From Paenarthrobacter sp. JL.01a (GTDB taxonomy: Bacteria > Actinomycetota > Actinomycetes > Actinomycetales > Micrococcaceae): a stretch of DNA of 64,000 bases. The stretch covers positions 1,798,001 through 1,862,000 of the forward strand of contig NZ_CP104877.1 in the NCBI RefSeq assembly GCF_025452095.1, in the 5' to 3' direction. Shown one piece after another: positions 35,663 to 45,315 of the stretch (positions are counted from its first letter, which is position 1; each line of letters opens with the position of its first letter). Position numbers and translations under genes: made by a program. The notes beneath the pieces were generated by a model that did no database searches, was not told the DNA's origin, and was given only the letters and a program-made list of their open reading frames with translations.

Positions 35663-37003
35663 ATGGACCGCCAGCAAGAGTTCGTTCTGCGGACAATCGA
35701 AGAGCGTGACGTGCGCTTCGTACGCTTGTGGTTCACCGACGTCGTGGGTTCGCTCAAATCGGTGGCGCTGGCGCCGGCTGAAGTTGAAGGTGCTTTTGAA
35801 GAGGGCCTTGGCTTTGACGGCTCAGCCATCGAAGGCCTTGCGCGCGTGTTCGAATCCGACATGCTGGCGCAACCGGATCCCTCCACTTTCCAGATCCTGC
35901 CCTGGCGTGGCGAAACCGAACAGACCTCAAGGATGTTCTGTGACATCCTGACGCCCGACGGCGAACCTTCCGCCGCGGACCCCCGCAACGTCCTCAAACG
36001 GACCTTGGCCAAAGCTGCGGACATGGGGTTCACCTGTTACACGCACCCCGAGATCGAGTTCTACCTGCTCAAATCCAAGGACCTGGGCCCGGATGGCGCC
36101 CCGGTTCCCGTGGATGAGGGCGGCTATTTCGACCACGTCCCCGGTGGCGTTGCCCAGGACTTCCGCCGTACGGCAGTGACCATGCTCGAATCCGTGGGCA
36201 TCTCCGTTGAGTTCAGCCACCATGAGGGCGGACCGGGCCAGAACGAGATCGACCTGCGCTACGCGGACGCCCTCCAGACGGCGGACAACATCATGACGTT
36301 CCGTACCGTCATCAAGGAAGTCGCGCTCCAGCAGGGCACTTACGCCACCTTCATGCCCAAGCCGTTCACGGACCACCCGGGCTCGGGCATGCACACGCAC
36401 TTTTCGCTGTTCGAAGGCGACACCAACGCGTTCTTCGAAGCAGGCGCTGAATTCCAGCTATCCAAGACTGCCCGCCAGTTCATCGCAGGCATTCTCAAGC
36501 ATGCTCCCGAGTTCACCGCTGTCACCAACCAATTCGTGAACTCCTACAAGCGGCTCTGGGGCGGCGGCGAGGCGCCGAGCTACCTGAGCTGGGGACACAA
36601 CAACCGTTCTGCACTGGTACGCGTTCCGCTGTACAAGCCCGGCAAGGGCCAGTCGGCACGCATCGAATACCGCGGTATCGACTCGGCCACCAACCCATAC
36701 CTCGCATATGCCGTGTTGCTTGGAGCGGGTCTGAAGGGCATCGAAGAAGGCTATGAACTTCCCGCCGCCGCAGAGGACGATGTCTGGTCGCTGACCACCG
36801 CTGAGCGCAAAGCGATGGGCCACGCGCCATTGCCAGCCAGCCTGCACGACGCAATCCGTGCCATGGAGGAGTCCGAGCTCGTGGCGGAAATCCTGGGCGA
36901 ACAGGTCTTTGAGCACTTCCTCCGCAACAAGCGGGCAGAGTGGCAGGACTACAGGCTTCAGGTCACTCCGTATGAGTTGCAGCGCAATCTCGGCATTCTC
37001 TAG
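35663..37003 (+). CDS. glnA2: Type I glutamine synthetase-like protein GlnA2
   Basis: Glutamine synthetase family enzyme of 446 residues, matching in length and gene context the GlnA2 of mycobacteria. Intact regions include GFDGSAIEGLARVFESDM, here GFDGSAIEG, the metal-binding HPEIEFYLL, EVSHHEGGPGQNEID, here HHEGGPGQNEIDL, GSGMHTHFSLF and NSYKRLWGGGEAPSYLSW. The C-terminal part lacks the tyrosine-containing adenylylation loop form seen in GlnA1, reading [14 protein letters not shown] precedes the ATG. It is followed by glnE after nine bases, so the two form an operon. Confidence 0.9.
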   Translation: MDRQQEFVLRTIEERDVRFVRLWFTDVVGSLKSVALAPAEVEGAFEEGLGFDGSAIEGLARVFESDMLAQPDPSTFQILPWRGETEQTSRMFCDILTPDGEPSAADPRNVLKRTLAKAADMGFTCYTHPEIEFYLLKSKDLGPDGAPVPVDEGGYFDHVPGGVAQDFRRTAVTMLESVGISVEFSHHEGGPGQNEIDLRYADALQTADNIMTFRTVIKEVALQQGTYATFMPKPFTDHPGSGMHTHFSLFEGDTNAFFEAGAEFQLSKTARQFIAGILKHAPEFTAVTNQFVNSYKRLWGGGEAPSYLSWGHNNRSALVRVPLYKPGKGQSARIEYRGIDSATNPYLAYAVLLGAGLKGIEEGYELPAAAEDDVWSLTTAERKAMGHAPLPASLHDAIRAMEESELVAEILGEQVFEHFLRNKRAEWQDYRLQVTPYELQRNLGIL

Positions 37004-37012
37004 GCGGGGCCA

Positions 37013-40000
37013 GTGAGCCTTGCACGACGGCTCATTTCGGCCGGGTTCAGCGACCTTGAGAAGGGGGAGCGCTTCCTTGCGGCCCCCGAGCTTGAGGGCA
37101 TCGACGAGGACGCGCTGTTCGCGGGGCTTTCCATGGCGGCGAGCCCCGATACGGCCCTGCAGTCACTGGTCAGGTTGATCGAGAAGAACCCCGGTCTGGG
37201 TAGGCTGGCCGCGGCGGACCCGGACACCAGTGAGCCACTGTACCGTTTGCTGGGAGCCTCCGAAGCGCTGGGGGAGTTCCTGATGCGGCGGCCCGAACAC
37301 CTCGATGTCTTTGACACCCGTGTCAGCCCGGAGCCGATGCAGGCCTCCAGTGACGATCTTCGCGCCATGCTGCTTCGCTCGGTGAAGGCCGAGCCCGGCG
37401 CCCACAGGCCGGTGGCCGGCATCACCGGGCAACCTGCCTATGCAGCTTTGCGGACCGCGTATCGGCGGGGCCTTACGGAACTGGCCATCAAGGACCTGTG
37501 TGCGGCTTCGCCCCAGGACTTCATGCCCGCGGCTGGAGCTGAGCTGGCCGACCTCGCAGGAGCGGCCATCGAAGCAGCCCTCGCCGTATCCCGGGCCGAA
37601 GCGGCCGGTCACTACGACGCCGACGAAATTGCCGACGTCGGACTGGCAGTCATCGGCATGGGCAAGTGCGGTGCCCGCGAGCTCAACTACATCTCCGACG
37701 TCGACGTTATCCATGTCATCGAGTCCGAGGGGTTGGAGGACGCCAGGGCCTCGACCATAGGTACGGCGCTGGCGTCGGGCATTTCCCGGGCAATTTCTTC
37801 TTCCGCCCCCGAACCTGGGCTGTGGGAAGTGGATGCCAATCTGCGACCCGAGGGTAAGTCCGGTCCGCTGGTGCGGACGCTGGCTTCCCACCTGAGCTAC
37901 TACGCCCGCTGGGCCGAAAGCTGGGAATTCCAGGCACTGCTGAAAGCCCGGACCATCGCCGGCGACCGGGACCTGGGCCAGCGGTATGAAAAAGCCGTGG
38001 AGCCCCTGGTGTGGTCTTCGGCGGGCCGGGAGGGCTTTGTCGAGTCCGTCCAGGCCATGCGCCGGAGGGTCACGGACTACATACCCGCGTCCGAGGAGCA
38101 GCGCCAGATCAAACTTGGTCGCGGCGGGCTGCGCGACGTAGAGTTCACTGTCCAGCTGTTGCAGCTGGTTCACGGCAAGTCCGATGAGTCTCTCCGCTGC
38201 AAGGACACGACGTCGGCCATCGCCGCGTTGTCGGCCGGCGGCTACATCGGTCGTTCCGACGCCGCCGCCTTCGACAACGCCTACCGCTACCTCCGCTTGC
38301 TTGAGCACAGGATCCAGTTGTTCCAGCTGCGGCGCACGCACCTGATGCCGGTGGCTGAGGATGCCCAGCGTTTCCTGGCGAAAGCCGTGTTGGGGCCCTT
38401 TTCCCAGGAACGCCCCCATCCCGACCAACTGATGGGCGCCTGGCAAAAGACCAAAAAGTCCGTGCGTGAGCTGCATGAGCGGATTTTCTACCGCCCGCTC
38501 CTCAACACCGCGGCCAAGCTGAGCAGCGAAGAAGCGAAGCTCACCCCGGAAGCAGCCCAAGGGCGCCTTGCTGCCCTGGGCTACCTCGATCCCCAAGGCG
38601 CTTTGCGGCACATTGAGGCCCTGACGTCCGGCGTCAGTCGTCGGGCGGCGCTGCAGCGACAGTTGCTGCCGATCCTGCTCGGCTGGCTTGCCGAGGGCGT
38701 TGACCCCGATGCCGGGCTGCTGGCCTTCCGACGGGTCAGCGAAGCCCTTGGCACCACGCACTGGTACCTTGGTCTGCTGCGGGATTCCCAAGCTGCGGCA
38801 GAGCGATTGTGCCAAGTTCTGGCGAACTCCCGCTTGATCTCGGACCTGCTGGAAGTCTCGCCCGAGTCCGTTGCGTGGCTGGGCAGCGACAAAGAGTTGG
38901 CCCCTGTCCCGTTCGAGGCACAATGGCAGGAAATCCAGTCCAAGCTGTCCCGCCACCCCGACCCCGAGAACGCCATGCGGCTCATCCGGTTGATCCGGCG
39001 TCGGGAGATCCTGCGGACCGCCATTGCCGACAGCGCAGGGCTCCTCGACCAGGATGCGGTGGGCGTAGCCCTGGCTGAGACGGACCGGGCTGCCGTGCTG
39101 GGAGCGCTGCATGTGGCTGAGGCTGTTGTTGCCGGCTCCGGACCGCTGAAGACAGACGTCCTGGTAGTGGCGATGGGAAGGCAGGGCGGCCGTGAGATCG
39201 GCTACGGCTCGGACGCCGACGTCATGTACGTTCACCGTGCCCGTCCCGGCTTCAGTGACGCCGAGGCACAGGAACAGGCGACGGCGATCGTCGCCAAGAT
39301 CTCCAGCTTCCTCACCCAGCCGCTCAAGCCCGCCATCATGGCTGAGCGGGTACTCATGGTCGACGCCGACCTCCGGCCGGAGGGCAAGAACGGCGCCATG
39401 GTGCGGTCCTTGGATTCCTATGCGGAGTACTACCGCCGCTGGTCCCTGATCTGGGAGTCCCAGGCCCTGCTGCGTGCCCGGCCGATGGCCGGCTCGGATG
39501 AGCTGGCAGCGGACTTTGTCGCACTGATTGATCCCATCCGGTATCCCGACGAGCTCAAGGAACAGGATGTCCGCGAGATCAGGCGGATCAAGGCCCGGGT
39601 GGAGTCCGAACGCCTTCCACGGGGCGCGGATCCTGCCCGTCATGTCAAGCTTGGCCGCGGTGGACTGAGCGATGTCGAATGGTTGGTGCAACTGATCCAG
39701 CTGCAGCATGCGGGCAAGCATCCGGAGCTGCGGACGAGTTCGACGTTGGAAGCCCTTGCTGCCGCCGAGGAACTGGAATTCATTGGCAAGGGCGACGCCG
39801 CATTGCTCCGGGAGGCGTGGCGCCTGGCCAGCCGTATCCGCTCGGCCAACGTCATCGTGACCGGACGCGCCTCCGATGTCCTGCCTTCATCCCGCAAGGA
39901 TCTTGAAGCCGTTGCGCGCTGGTGCGGTTACCCGCCCGGTAACGCCGGACATTTCGAAGAGCACTACCTGCGGCTGAGCCGCCGGGCACGGGCGGTCTTC

Positions 40001-40024
40001 GAGAAGATGTTCTACGCCAACTAG
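37013..40024 (+). CDS. glnE: Bifunctional glutamine synthetase adenylyltransferase/deadenylase
   Basis: Controls glutamine synthetase by adding or removing AMP at a tyrosine. Two nucleotidyltransferase domains are visible, each with its metal-binding motif: GMGKCGARELNYISDVDV at about 215-232 and AMGRQGGREIGYGSDADV at about 720-737. The N-terminal one is the deadenylase and the C-terminal one the adenylylase in Escherichia coli. Two conserved LGRGGLRDVEFTVQLLQL / LGRGGLSDVEWLVQLIQL helices follow each. Length 1003 is normal. The GTG at 37013 follows GGCGGGG. The likely target is GlnA1 (Tyr402), encoded 1.1 kb downstream on the other strand. Confidence 0.95.
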   Translation: MSLARRLISAGFSDLEKGERFLAAPELEGIDEDALFAGLSMAASPDTALQSLVRLIEKNPGLGRLAAADPDTSEPLYRLLGASEALGEFLMRRPEHLDVFDTRVSPEPMQASSDDLRAMLLRSVKAEPGAHRPVAGITGQPAYAALRTAYRRGLTELAIKDLCAASPQDFMPAAGAELADLAGAAIEAALAVSRAEAAGHYDADEIADVGLAVIGMGKCGARELNYISDVDVIHVIESEGLEDARASTIGTALASGISRAISSSAPEPGLWEVDANLRPEGKSGPLVRTLASHLSYYARWAESWEFQALLKARTIAGDRDLGQRYEKAVEPLVWSSAGREGFVESVQAMRRRVTDYIPASEEQRQIKLGRGGLRDVEFTVQLLQLVHGKSDESLRCKDTTSAIAALSAGGYIGRSDAAAFDNAYRYLRLLEHRIQLFQLRRTHLMPVAEDAQRFLAKAVLGPFSQERPHPDQLMGAWQKTKKSVRELHERIFYRPLLNTAAKLSSEEAKLTPEAAQGRLAALGYLDPQGALRHIEALTSGVSRRAALQRQLLPILLGWLAEGVDPDAGLLAFRRVSEALGTTHWYLGLLRDSQAAAERLCQVLANSRLISDLLEVSPESVAWLGSDKELAPVPFEAQWQEIQSKLSRHPDPENAMRLIRLIRRREILRTAIADSAGLLDQDAVGVALAETDRAAVLGALHVAEAVVAGSGPLKTDVLVVAMGRQGGREIGYGSDADVMYVHRARPGFSDAEAQEQATAIVAKISSFLTQPLKPAIMAERVLMVDADLRPEGKNGAMVRSLDSYAEYYRRWSLIWESQALLRARPMAGSDELAADFVALIDPIRYPDELKEQDVREIRRIKARVESERLPRGADPARHVKLGRGGLSDVEWLVQLIQLQHAGKHPELRTSSTLEALAAAEELEFIGKGDAALLREAWRLASRIRSANVIVTGRASDVLPSSRKDLEAVARWCGYPPGNAGHFEEHYLRLSRRARAVFEKMFYAN

Positions 40025-40071
40025 GCCCGGTCCGCGTTTGTTGTGCCCACTCCCATGAAAGGATGTGGAAA

Positions 40072-40593
40072 ATGCCTGCTGCTGATGTGTGGTTGATTCC
40101 CCTCAAAATGCTCGACGACGACGCCCGCGCCATCCAGCTGGGCGCTGTCGCGGAGTTGGCAATTAAGGAGAGTCAACGCGCTTTCGTGGGAGAGCCCCTG
40201 CGCATGATGCTGATCGCGTTGGAAGAAGAGTCGCGTTTGCCCTACGTCATCGAATCCCAGGGAACCGCCGTCGGTGTGCTGACCCTGCAATCCGGGGCAG
40301 CCACGCTCGCTGGCTGGCCGGACGATCATTCAGTCTGGCTGCTTCGGGGATTCCTCATCGACTCGCTGAAACAGGGGCAAGGACTGGGCAAACTTGGGGC
40401 GGAGGCCGCGGTGGAGGAAGCCCGGAAGCTGACCGCCCGGCACCCCGGTGGGCAGACCGGCGTCGTACTGTCCGTCAACGAACGCAATCCGGCGGGGCTG
40501 GCCGCTTACACAAAAGCCGGCTTCGTGGACTCCGGGCGGTACTTGGGCGGTAACTCAGGGCCGCAGAGGACAATGTATAAAGCCTTCCACTGA
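40072..40593 (+). CDS. GNAT family N-acetyltransferase
   Basis: Predicted acetyl-CoA-dependent acetyltransferase of about 173 residues, substrate unknown. The acetyl-CoA site is GLGKLGAEAAVEEARKL, following LLRGFLIDSLKQGQ, and NPAGLAAYTKAGFVDSGRY is the typical C-terminal motif. ATG 40072 follows AAAGGA with eight bases spacing; ATG 40063 is an alternative. It comes 47 bases after glnE and may be co-transcribed, but a nitrogen role is not implied by its sequence. Confidence 0.85.
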   Translation: MPAADVWLIPLKMLDDDARAIQLGAVAELAIKESQRAFVGEPLRMMLIALEEESRLPYVIESQGTAVGVLTLQSGAATLAGWPDDHSVWLLRGFLIDSLKQGQGLGKLGAEAAVEEARKLTARHPGGQTGVVLSVNERNPAGLAAYTKAGFVDSGRYLGGNSGPQRTMYKAFH

Positions 40594-40601
40594 CACATAC
40601 T

Positions 40602-40630
40602 TTGCCTCAAACACTAAGGATCCTTATAGA
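40602..40630 (+). promoter_or_regulatory. Putative promoter of the 116-aa gene
   Basis: TTGCCT (40602-40607), 17 bases, TATAGA (40625-40630). The leader would be about 30 bases with GGAGGG before the ATG. Confidence 0.55.
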
Positions 40631-40668
40631 CTTTAGCTGTCACTGATCTCGAATCGGAGGGAAAGTCC

Positions 40669-41019
40669 ATGGAATACAACGGAAGCCCGACTGAAAAAGC
40701 TATCAACGCCGGGGAACTGGACCGGCGCCACGTGGGTCAATCGGTCAGCTTTCAGCCCAATGACTTCACGGTGGTCTTTGGCACCATTGCCGGCATTGCG
40801 CGGACCGAAGCCCTCGTCTATTTGTCCCTCGACGGCGTCGGCGGCGGCACCCATCTGAAGGACGAGTACGACCTGCCGATCGACCACAAGGTCTACCTGC
40901 AGCTCGATCCCCTGGGCAGTGCAGAAAAGGGACTCTCCGAGGCGGCCAGCTTCGTCAAAGAGAAACTGGATGACATCACCAAGAACCTCAGGGATCGTGA
41001 GCAAGGCAAGTCTGAATAA
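40669..41019 (+). CDS. Hypothetical protein, 116 aa
   Basis: No family recognised. The first two-thirds is predicted mixed alpha/beta (VGQSVSFQPNDFTVVFGTIAGIA), ending in VYLQLDPLGSAEKG, and the C-terminal 30 residues form a charged amphipathic helix. There is no signal peptide, membrane segment or Cys. A good ribosome-binding site (GGAGGG), a promoter upstream and a strong terminator immediately downstream support a real, separately transcribed gene. Confidence 0.75.
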   Translation: MEYNGSPTEKAINAGELDRRHVGQSVSFQPNDFTVVFGTIAGIARTEALVYLSLDGVGGGTHLKDEYDLPIDHKVYLQLDPLGSAEKGLSEAASFVKEKLDDITKNLRDREQGKSE

Positions 41020-41032
41020 TCCCTGCTCATAA

Positions 41033-41073
41033 AAGAAGGCCAGCCCCGTCCTCGCGGAGGGGCTGGCCTTCTT
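41033..41073. terminator. Bidirectional terminator between the 116-aa gene and glnA1
   Basis: Perfect 15-base stem AAGAAGGCCAGCCCC / GGGGCTGGCCTTCTT with an 11-base loop and A- and T-rich edges, at a convergent junction. Confidence 0.9.
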
Positions 41074-41090
41074 GTGTATGAGCCTGGGGC

Positions 41091-42515
41091 TTAGACGCCG
41101 TAGTAGAGCTCGAACTCGTAGGGGTTCGGGCGCAGCGACAGCGGGCGGATCTCGTTCTCGTACTTGTACTCGATCCAGGTGTCGATCAGGTCCTGGGTGA
41201 AGACGCCGCCGGCCTGCAGGAACTCGTTGTCCTCGCGCAGGGCCTCCAAAGCCTCTTCCAGGGAACCCGGAGCCTTGGGGATGTCCTTGGCTTCCTCGGC
41301 CGGGAGCTCGTAGAGGTCCTTGTCGATCGGTGCCGGGGGTTCGATGCGGTTGCGGATGCCGTCGATGCCGGCCATCAGCTGTGCAGCGAAGGCAAGGTAC
41401 GGGTTGGACGAGGGGTCCGGAGCGCGGAACTCGATGCGCTTGGCCTTCGGGTTGGTGCCCGTGATCGGAATGCGGATACCGGCGGAGCGGTTGCCCTGCG
41501 AGTACACCATGTTCACGGGAGCCTCGAAGCCCTTGACCAGGCGACGGTAGGAGTTGACCGTCGGGTTGGTGAATGCCAGGACTGCCGAAGCGTGCTTCAG
41601 CAGACCGCCGATGTACCAGCGGGCGGTGTCGGAAAGGCCGGCGTAGCCCTTCTCGTCGTAGAACAGGGGATCGCCGTTGCTCCACAGTGACTGGTGGCAG
41701 TGCATGCCCGAGCCGTTGTCACCGAAGACCGGCTTCGGCATGAACGTGACGGACTTGCCCCAGGCATCAGCGGTGTTCTTGATGACGTACTTGAACTTCT
41801 GCAGGTCATCAGCAGCTGCGGTCAGCGTGGTGAACTTGTAGTTGATCTCGGCCTGGCCGGCGGAGCCAACTTCGTGGTGGGAGCGCTCGACCTCAAGGCC
41901 TGCCTTGTCCAGCTCGACGCACATGGCATCGCGGAGGTCAGCCTGCTTGTCGGTGGGGGACACCGGGAAGTAGCCGCCCTTGACGGGGGTCTTGTAGCCG
42001 AGGTTGCCGCCTTCTTCCTTGCGGCCGGTGTTCCAGTGGGCTTCTTCGGAGTCGATCTTGTAGAAGCTGCCCTGCGGGGAGGACTCGTACTGGATGTTGT
42101 CGAAGACGAAGAACTCTGCTTCCGGAGCGAAGAAGGCGGTGTCGGCGATGCCGGTGGATGCCAGGTAGGCTTCTGCCTTCTCTGCCACACCACGGGGGTC
42201 ACGGTGGTACGGGTCACCGGTACGCGGGTTCACGATGGAGAAGTTCAGGGCAAGCGTCTTCTCGATGCGGAACGTGTCGATGAAGGCCGAGGTTACATCC
42301 GGGATGAGCTGCATGTCCGACTCGGCGATGCCCTGGAAGCCGCGGATGGAAGATCCGTCGAAGAGCTGGCCGTGGACGAAGAAGTCCAGGTCAACGCTCT
42401 TGGCCGGCACGTTGAAGTGCTGCTGGACACCAGGAAGGTCGGTGAAGCGGATATCGACGAATTTGACGTCTTCGTCTTTGATGAACTTGAGGACTTCGTC
42501 CGCAGTCTTGAACAT
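41091..42515 (-). CDS. glnA1: Glutamine synthetase type I (GSI-beta)
   Basis: Main ammonia-assimilating enzyme: glutamate, ammonia and ATP to glutamine, working as a dodecamer. Regions seen: [17 protein letters not shown], here [39 protein letters not shown], here [24 protein letters not shown], and NRSAGIRIP. The adenylylation tyrosine is Tyr402 in LYELPAEE, the form modified by GlnE. Length 474 is canonical. AAGGAG precedes the ATG. The 311-base upstream gap carries a GlnR-like site about 150 bases from the start. It converges on the 116-aa gene through a shared terminator. Confidence 0.96.
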   Translation of the reverse strand: MFKTADEVLKFIKDEDVKFVDIRFTDLPGVQQHFNVPAKSVDLDFFVHGQLFDGSSIRGFQGIAESDMQLIPDVTSAFIDTFRIEKTLALNFSIVNPRTGDPYHRDPRGVAEKAEAYLASTGIADTAFFAPEAEFFVFDNIQYESSPQGSFYKIDSEEAHWNTGRKEEGGNLGYKTPVKGGYFPVSPTDKQADLRDAMCVELDKAGLEVERSHHEVGSAGQAEINYKFTTLTAAADDLQKFKYVIKNTADAWGKSVTFMPKPVFGDNGSGMHCHQSLWSNGDPLFYDEKGYAGLSDTARWYIGGLLKHASAVLAFTNPTVNSYRRLVKGFEAPVNMVYSQGNRSAGIRIPITGTNPKAKRIEFRAPDPSSNPYLAFAAQLMAGIDGIRNRIEPPAPIDKDLYELPAEEAKDIPKAPGSLEEALEALREDNEFLQAGGVFTQDLIDTWIEYKYENEIRPLSLRPNPYEFELYYGV

Positions 42516-42657
42516 CTATGCTCCTTATGCATATCAAGTAACAGGCCCGGAAGGCCGCGTGGTGCAGCCCAGACCGAGGCGCGGGAAACACAAAAAGGTC
42601 CCGCTGCCATGGTGGCTGGCAACTCATACCACCATAGGGAGATGGGATTTCCCGGGG

Positions 42658-42684
42658 GTGTCAGTATTGTTTCCGGCAGGTTAC
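42658..42684 (-). promoter_or_regulatory. GlnR-like operator upstream of glnA1
   Basis: Read on the minus strand: GTAAC, six bases, GAAAC, six bases, GACAC. The first two blocks match the GlnR pattern GTnAC-N6-GAAAC exactly and the third continues the 11-base phase with one mismatch. It is about 145-170 bases before the glnA1 start. Confidence 0.6.
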
Positions 42685-42814
42685 AGAATCATCTGTCATG
42701 TAAACGGTAGTCTGCTTTCCGGTGTCGGGTCCACGACGGTCCGCTGGTCGAACATCCCGCCCCTCGCGCTCACGGCCGTGCGCCGCCCGTCATGCCCGTG
42801 CCCCGTCCAGCGGC

Positions 42815-42820
42815 TACGCT
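42815..42820 (+). promoter_or_regulatory. -10 element for a probable leaderless RDD-gene transcript
   Basis: TACGCT lies six bases before GTG 42827. A purine-rich GGAGG sits directly against the codon and is too close to act as a ribosome-binding site. Confidence 0.45.
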
Positions 42821-42826
42821 TGGAGG

Positions 42827-43264
42827 GTGGTAGATCGAAAAGATATTGGCTCCTGGTTGAGCGGTCCGGACACCTCCGGCATCTCCAAGTATCCTGGTGA
42901 AAGGCTCGGCCTGCCCGAGTCCGGTCCGGGCTCCATGGCGCGCGCGGGCCGCCGCATTCTGGGCATCGTGATCGACTGGACCATCGCTTTGGTCATCAGC
43001 AACTTTGCGTTCGGTGGAAATCAGTGGGCGACCCTCGCCATATTCGCCGCGGAACAGATTCTGCTGATCGGCACGCTTGGTTACAGCGTGGGACACAGAA
43101 TTGCCGGCATCCACGTGGTCCGTCTCGGTGGAGGCCCGGCAGGTCCACTGGCGGCCGTAGTCCGCACCCTCCTGCTGTGCCTGGTCATCCCCGCCGTCGT
43201 TTTCGACCCGGACCAGCGCGGTCTTCACGACAAGGCAATGAACACCATCCTTATCCGTATGTAA
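42827..43264 (+). CDS. RDD family membrane protein
   Basis: Small integral membrane protein of the RDD family, whose role is mostly unknown (transport in a few cases). Family marks are ARAGRRILGIVIDW at the first helix and GLHDKAMNTILIRM at the C-terminus. Three membrane segments lie at about residues 42-62, 67-88 and 105-125. GTG 42827 gives 145 residues and is at +1 of TACGCT; a longer frame starting at 42722 has a basic N-terminus unlike the family. A strong terminator follows. Confidence 0.85.
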   Translation: MVDRKDIGSWLSGPDTSGISKYPGERLGLPESGPGSMARAGRRILGIVIDWTIALVISNFAFGGNQWATLAIFAAEQILLIGTLGYSVGHRIAGIHVVRLGGGPAGPLAAVVRTLLLCLVIPAVVFDPDQRGLHDKAMNTILIRM

Positions 43265-43335
43265 AGGCCTCGTCCACGGCAGACAACGGCAGACGCGCAG
43301 CGCGCCAACTGGGTGCCGCTGAAAAATATCCCAAC

Positions 43336-43384
43336 AAGAAACCGCCCCCGCTTCTCCTATCCAGAGAGGCGGGGGCGGTTTCTT
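43336..43384. terminator. Bidirectional terminator between the RDD and DUF4191 genes
   Basis: Perfect 15-base stem AAGAAACCGCCCCCG / CGGGGGCGGTTTCTT with a 19-base loop, A-rich on the left and T-rich on the right, at a convergent junction. Confidence 0.9.
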
Positions 43385-43411
43385 TGGTTCAGAAATCAGC
43401 GTCCGTGGAAA

Positions 43412-44173
43412 TCAGCGGCCGCGGGCGGCTTTGCGATCAGGACGTGCCTTGTAGGGGTCGATGCCCTTGGGGATCGGCAGGCGGTTGCCCAGTGAGTTGA
43501 TGCGCTTGGACACCGCATTGACCTCGACCTTGGTGAGCTCGTTCTTCAGCTTGCCCATGGTCTTGGCCAGCTTATTGAGCGGGACCTGTCCCTCGCCGCG
43601 GCCCGATTCCAGGACGTGGATGGTGACGTTGGGCAGGATGCGCGCGAGGCGCTTGCGTTCTGCGTCCACCAGCGGCTTGACCCGGTGGGTGGGTCCTTCG
43701 CTGACCAGTACGACGCCGGGACGGCCGATCGCCATGAACACGGCGTCCTGGGTGCGAGGGTTGACAGCGACAGGCTGGTCTTGAGTCACCCAGCCGCGCC
43801 GAAGGGTTCCCAGTGCGGCGCCGGAGGCGCCGGGCTGGTTTTCGATCTGCGCGAACGCGGCTTTTTCTGCCCGGCGGGAAAGAATGAAAACGGCTGCCAG
43901 GAGGCCCAGCGGAATGCCGATGATGAGGCCGGTGACCCAATTCTCCAGAAGGAAGCCAATCAGGAAGGCCACGGCAACCACGGCGAGGAACGCCAGCAGC
44001 ATGATCCAGACAACCTGCGGATCATTTCGCCGGGTCATCTTGAAGACTTCAGCGATCTGCTTCAGCTGGCTCGGCTTCTTGGCCTTGGCTTCCTTGGGCT
44101 TGCGCTGGAACAGCCCACGCTTGGGTGCGTCGGCCGAGGGTGTCGAATTGCTGGAATCAGGGGATTTCGCCAT
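43412..44173 (-). CDS. DUF4191 family membrane protein
   Basis: Actinobacterial DUF4191 protein of 253 residues, function unknown. A Lys-rich cytoplasmic N-terminus contains QLKQIAEVFKMTRRND, a family signature. Two adjacent membrane helices lie at about 53-75 and 80-98. The C-terminal 150 residues form a soluble domain (AVFMAIGRPGVVLVSEGP, KTMGKLKNELTKVEV) rich in basic residues. It follows lipB-lipA in the same direction with a 134-base gap holding a hairpin; linkage to lipoylation is only positional. Confidence 0.88.
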   Translation of the reverse strand: MAKSPDSSNSTPSADAPKRGLFQRKPKEAKAKKPSQLKQIAEVFKMTRRNDPQVVWIMLLAFLAVVAVAFLIGFLLENWVTGLIIGIPLGLLAAVFILSRRAEKAAFAQIENQPGASGAALGTLRRGWVTQDQPVAVNPRTQDAVFMAIGRPGVVLVSEGPTHRVKPLVDAERKRLARILPNVTIHVLESGRGEGQVPLNKLAKTMGKLKNELTKVEVNAVSKRINSLGNRLPIPKGIDPYKARPDRKAARGR

Positions 44174-44199
44174 AGTGCCTTAATTCTACGTGATGTACG

Positions 44200-44242
44200 C
44201 CGAAGGACCGGACGCCGTTACGTGAGGCATCCGGTCCTTCGG
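44200..44242 (-). terminator. Hairpin downstream of lipA
   Basis: Perfect 13-base arms CCGAAGGACCGGA and TCCGGTCCTTCGG with a 17-base loop, without a T-tract. It lies between lipA and the DUF4191 gene and may terminate or process the lipBA transcript. Confidence 0.55.
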
Positions 44243-44307
44243 AACTGCTTACTGGTACTGCTGCTTCCGCGCCTGTTCAGACGTAGGCTGGTTCAGCCGT
44301 GCTGGCT

Positions 44308-45315
44308 TTAACCGTGGGCGGCGAGGATGGTGGAGGCTTCCTGGCGGGTGGTGCCGGAGGACTCGATGTGGGCGAGGGCTTCGGGGATGTCCCAGCCCTT
44401 TTTGCGCATGGCGGTGGCCCAGAGGCGGCCGGCGCGGTAGGAGGAACGGACCAGGGGCCCGGACATGACGCCGAGGAAGCCGATTTCTTCGGCTTCGTGC
44501 TGGAGGTCCACGAATTCCTGGGGTTTGACCCAGCGGTCCACGGGCAGGTGCCGTTCGGAGGGGCGCAGGTACTGGGTGATCGTGATCAGGTCACATCCGG
44601 CGGCGTGCAGGTCGCGCAGGGCTTCGGAGATTTCCTCGCGGGTCTCGCCCATGCCCAGGATCAGGTTGGACTTGGTCACCATGCCCAGGTCCCTGCCTTG
44701 GGTGATGACATCCAGGGAGCGTTCGTACCGGAACGCCGGGCGGATGCGCTTGAAGATCCGCGGCACGGTCTCGACGTTGTGGGCGAACACTTCGGGTTTG
44801 GAGTCGCAGATCGCGGCGATGTGTTCGGGTTTGCCGGAGAAGTCCGGGATCAGCAGCTCCACCCCGGTGCCGGGGTTCAGTTCATGGATTTTGCGGACCG
44901 TTTCGGCGTACAACCAGACGCCTTCGTCTTCGAGGTCGTCACGGGCCACCCCGGTCACGGTCGCGTAGCGCAGCTGCATGGCCTGCACGGACCGGGCGAC
45001 CTTGGTGGGTTCGAACCGGTCCAGCGGGGAGGGTTTGCCGGTGTCGATCTGGCAGAAATCACAGCGCCGGGTGCATTCGGACCCGCCGATCAGGAACGTC
45101 GCTTCCTTGTCTTCCCAGCACTCGAAAATGTTCGGGCACCCGGCCTCCTCACACACGGTGTGCAGGCCTTCCTTCTTCACCAGGTTCTTCAACCCGACGA
45201 ACTCCGGACCCATCTGGACCTTGGCCTTGATCCACTCAGGCTTACGCTCAACAGGAACCGCCGAGTTACGCTGCTCAACACGCAGCAACTTGCGGCCTTC
45301 AGGTGCCAGGGTCAC
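44308..45315 (-). CDS. lipA: Lipoyl synthase
   Basis: Radical SAM enzyme that inserts two sulphur atoms into octanoyl-lysine to make lipoyl groups. The auxiliary cluster ligands are Cys55, Cys60 and Cys66 ([12 protein letters not shown]), the radical SAM cluster ligands Cys81, Cys85 and Cys88 (CTRRCDFC), and the C-terminal RSSYR supplies the serine ligand. Length 335 is typical. Its start overlaps the lipB stop by four bases. Its product is needed by the acyltransferase encoded at 53878-55641. Confidence 0.97.
   Translation of the reverse strand: MTLAPEGRKLLRVEQRNSAVPVERKPEWIKAKVQMGPEFVGLKNLVKKEGLHTVCEEAGCPNIFECWEDKEATFLIGGSECTRRCDFCQIDTGKPSPLDRFEPTKVARSVQAMQLRYATVTGVARDDLEDEGVWLYAETVRKIHELNPGTGVELLIPDFSGKPEHIAAICDSKPEVFAHNVETVPRIFKRIRPAFRYERSLDVITQGRDLGMVTKSNLILGMGETREEISEALRDLHAAGCDLITITQYLRPSERHLPVDRWVKPQEFVDLQHEAEEIGFLGVMSGPLVRSSYRAGRLWATAMRKKGWDIPEALAHIESSGTTRQEASTILAAHG

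Larger units (their letters stand above)
42516..42826. other. Divergent intergenic region between glnA1 and the RDD gene (311 bases)
   Basis: No gene is supported. It holds the glnA1 ribosome-binding site, a GlnR-like site (42658-42684) and the -10 of the RDD gene (42815-42820). Confidence 0.7.

Noticed and set aside
37163..39721. 852-codon minus-strand open frame inside glnE
   Set aside because: Entirely antisense to a clear glnE with both catalytic motifs; no start signals or family match.
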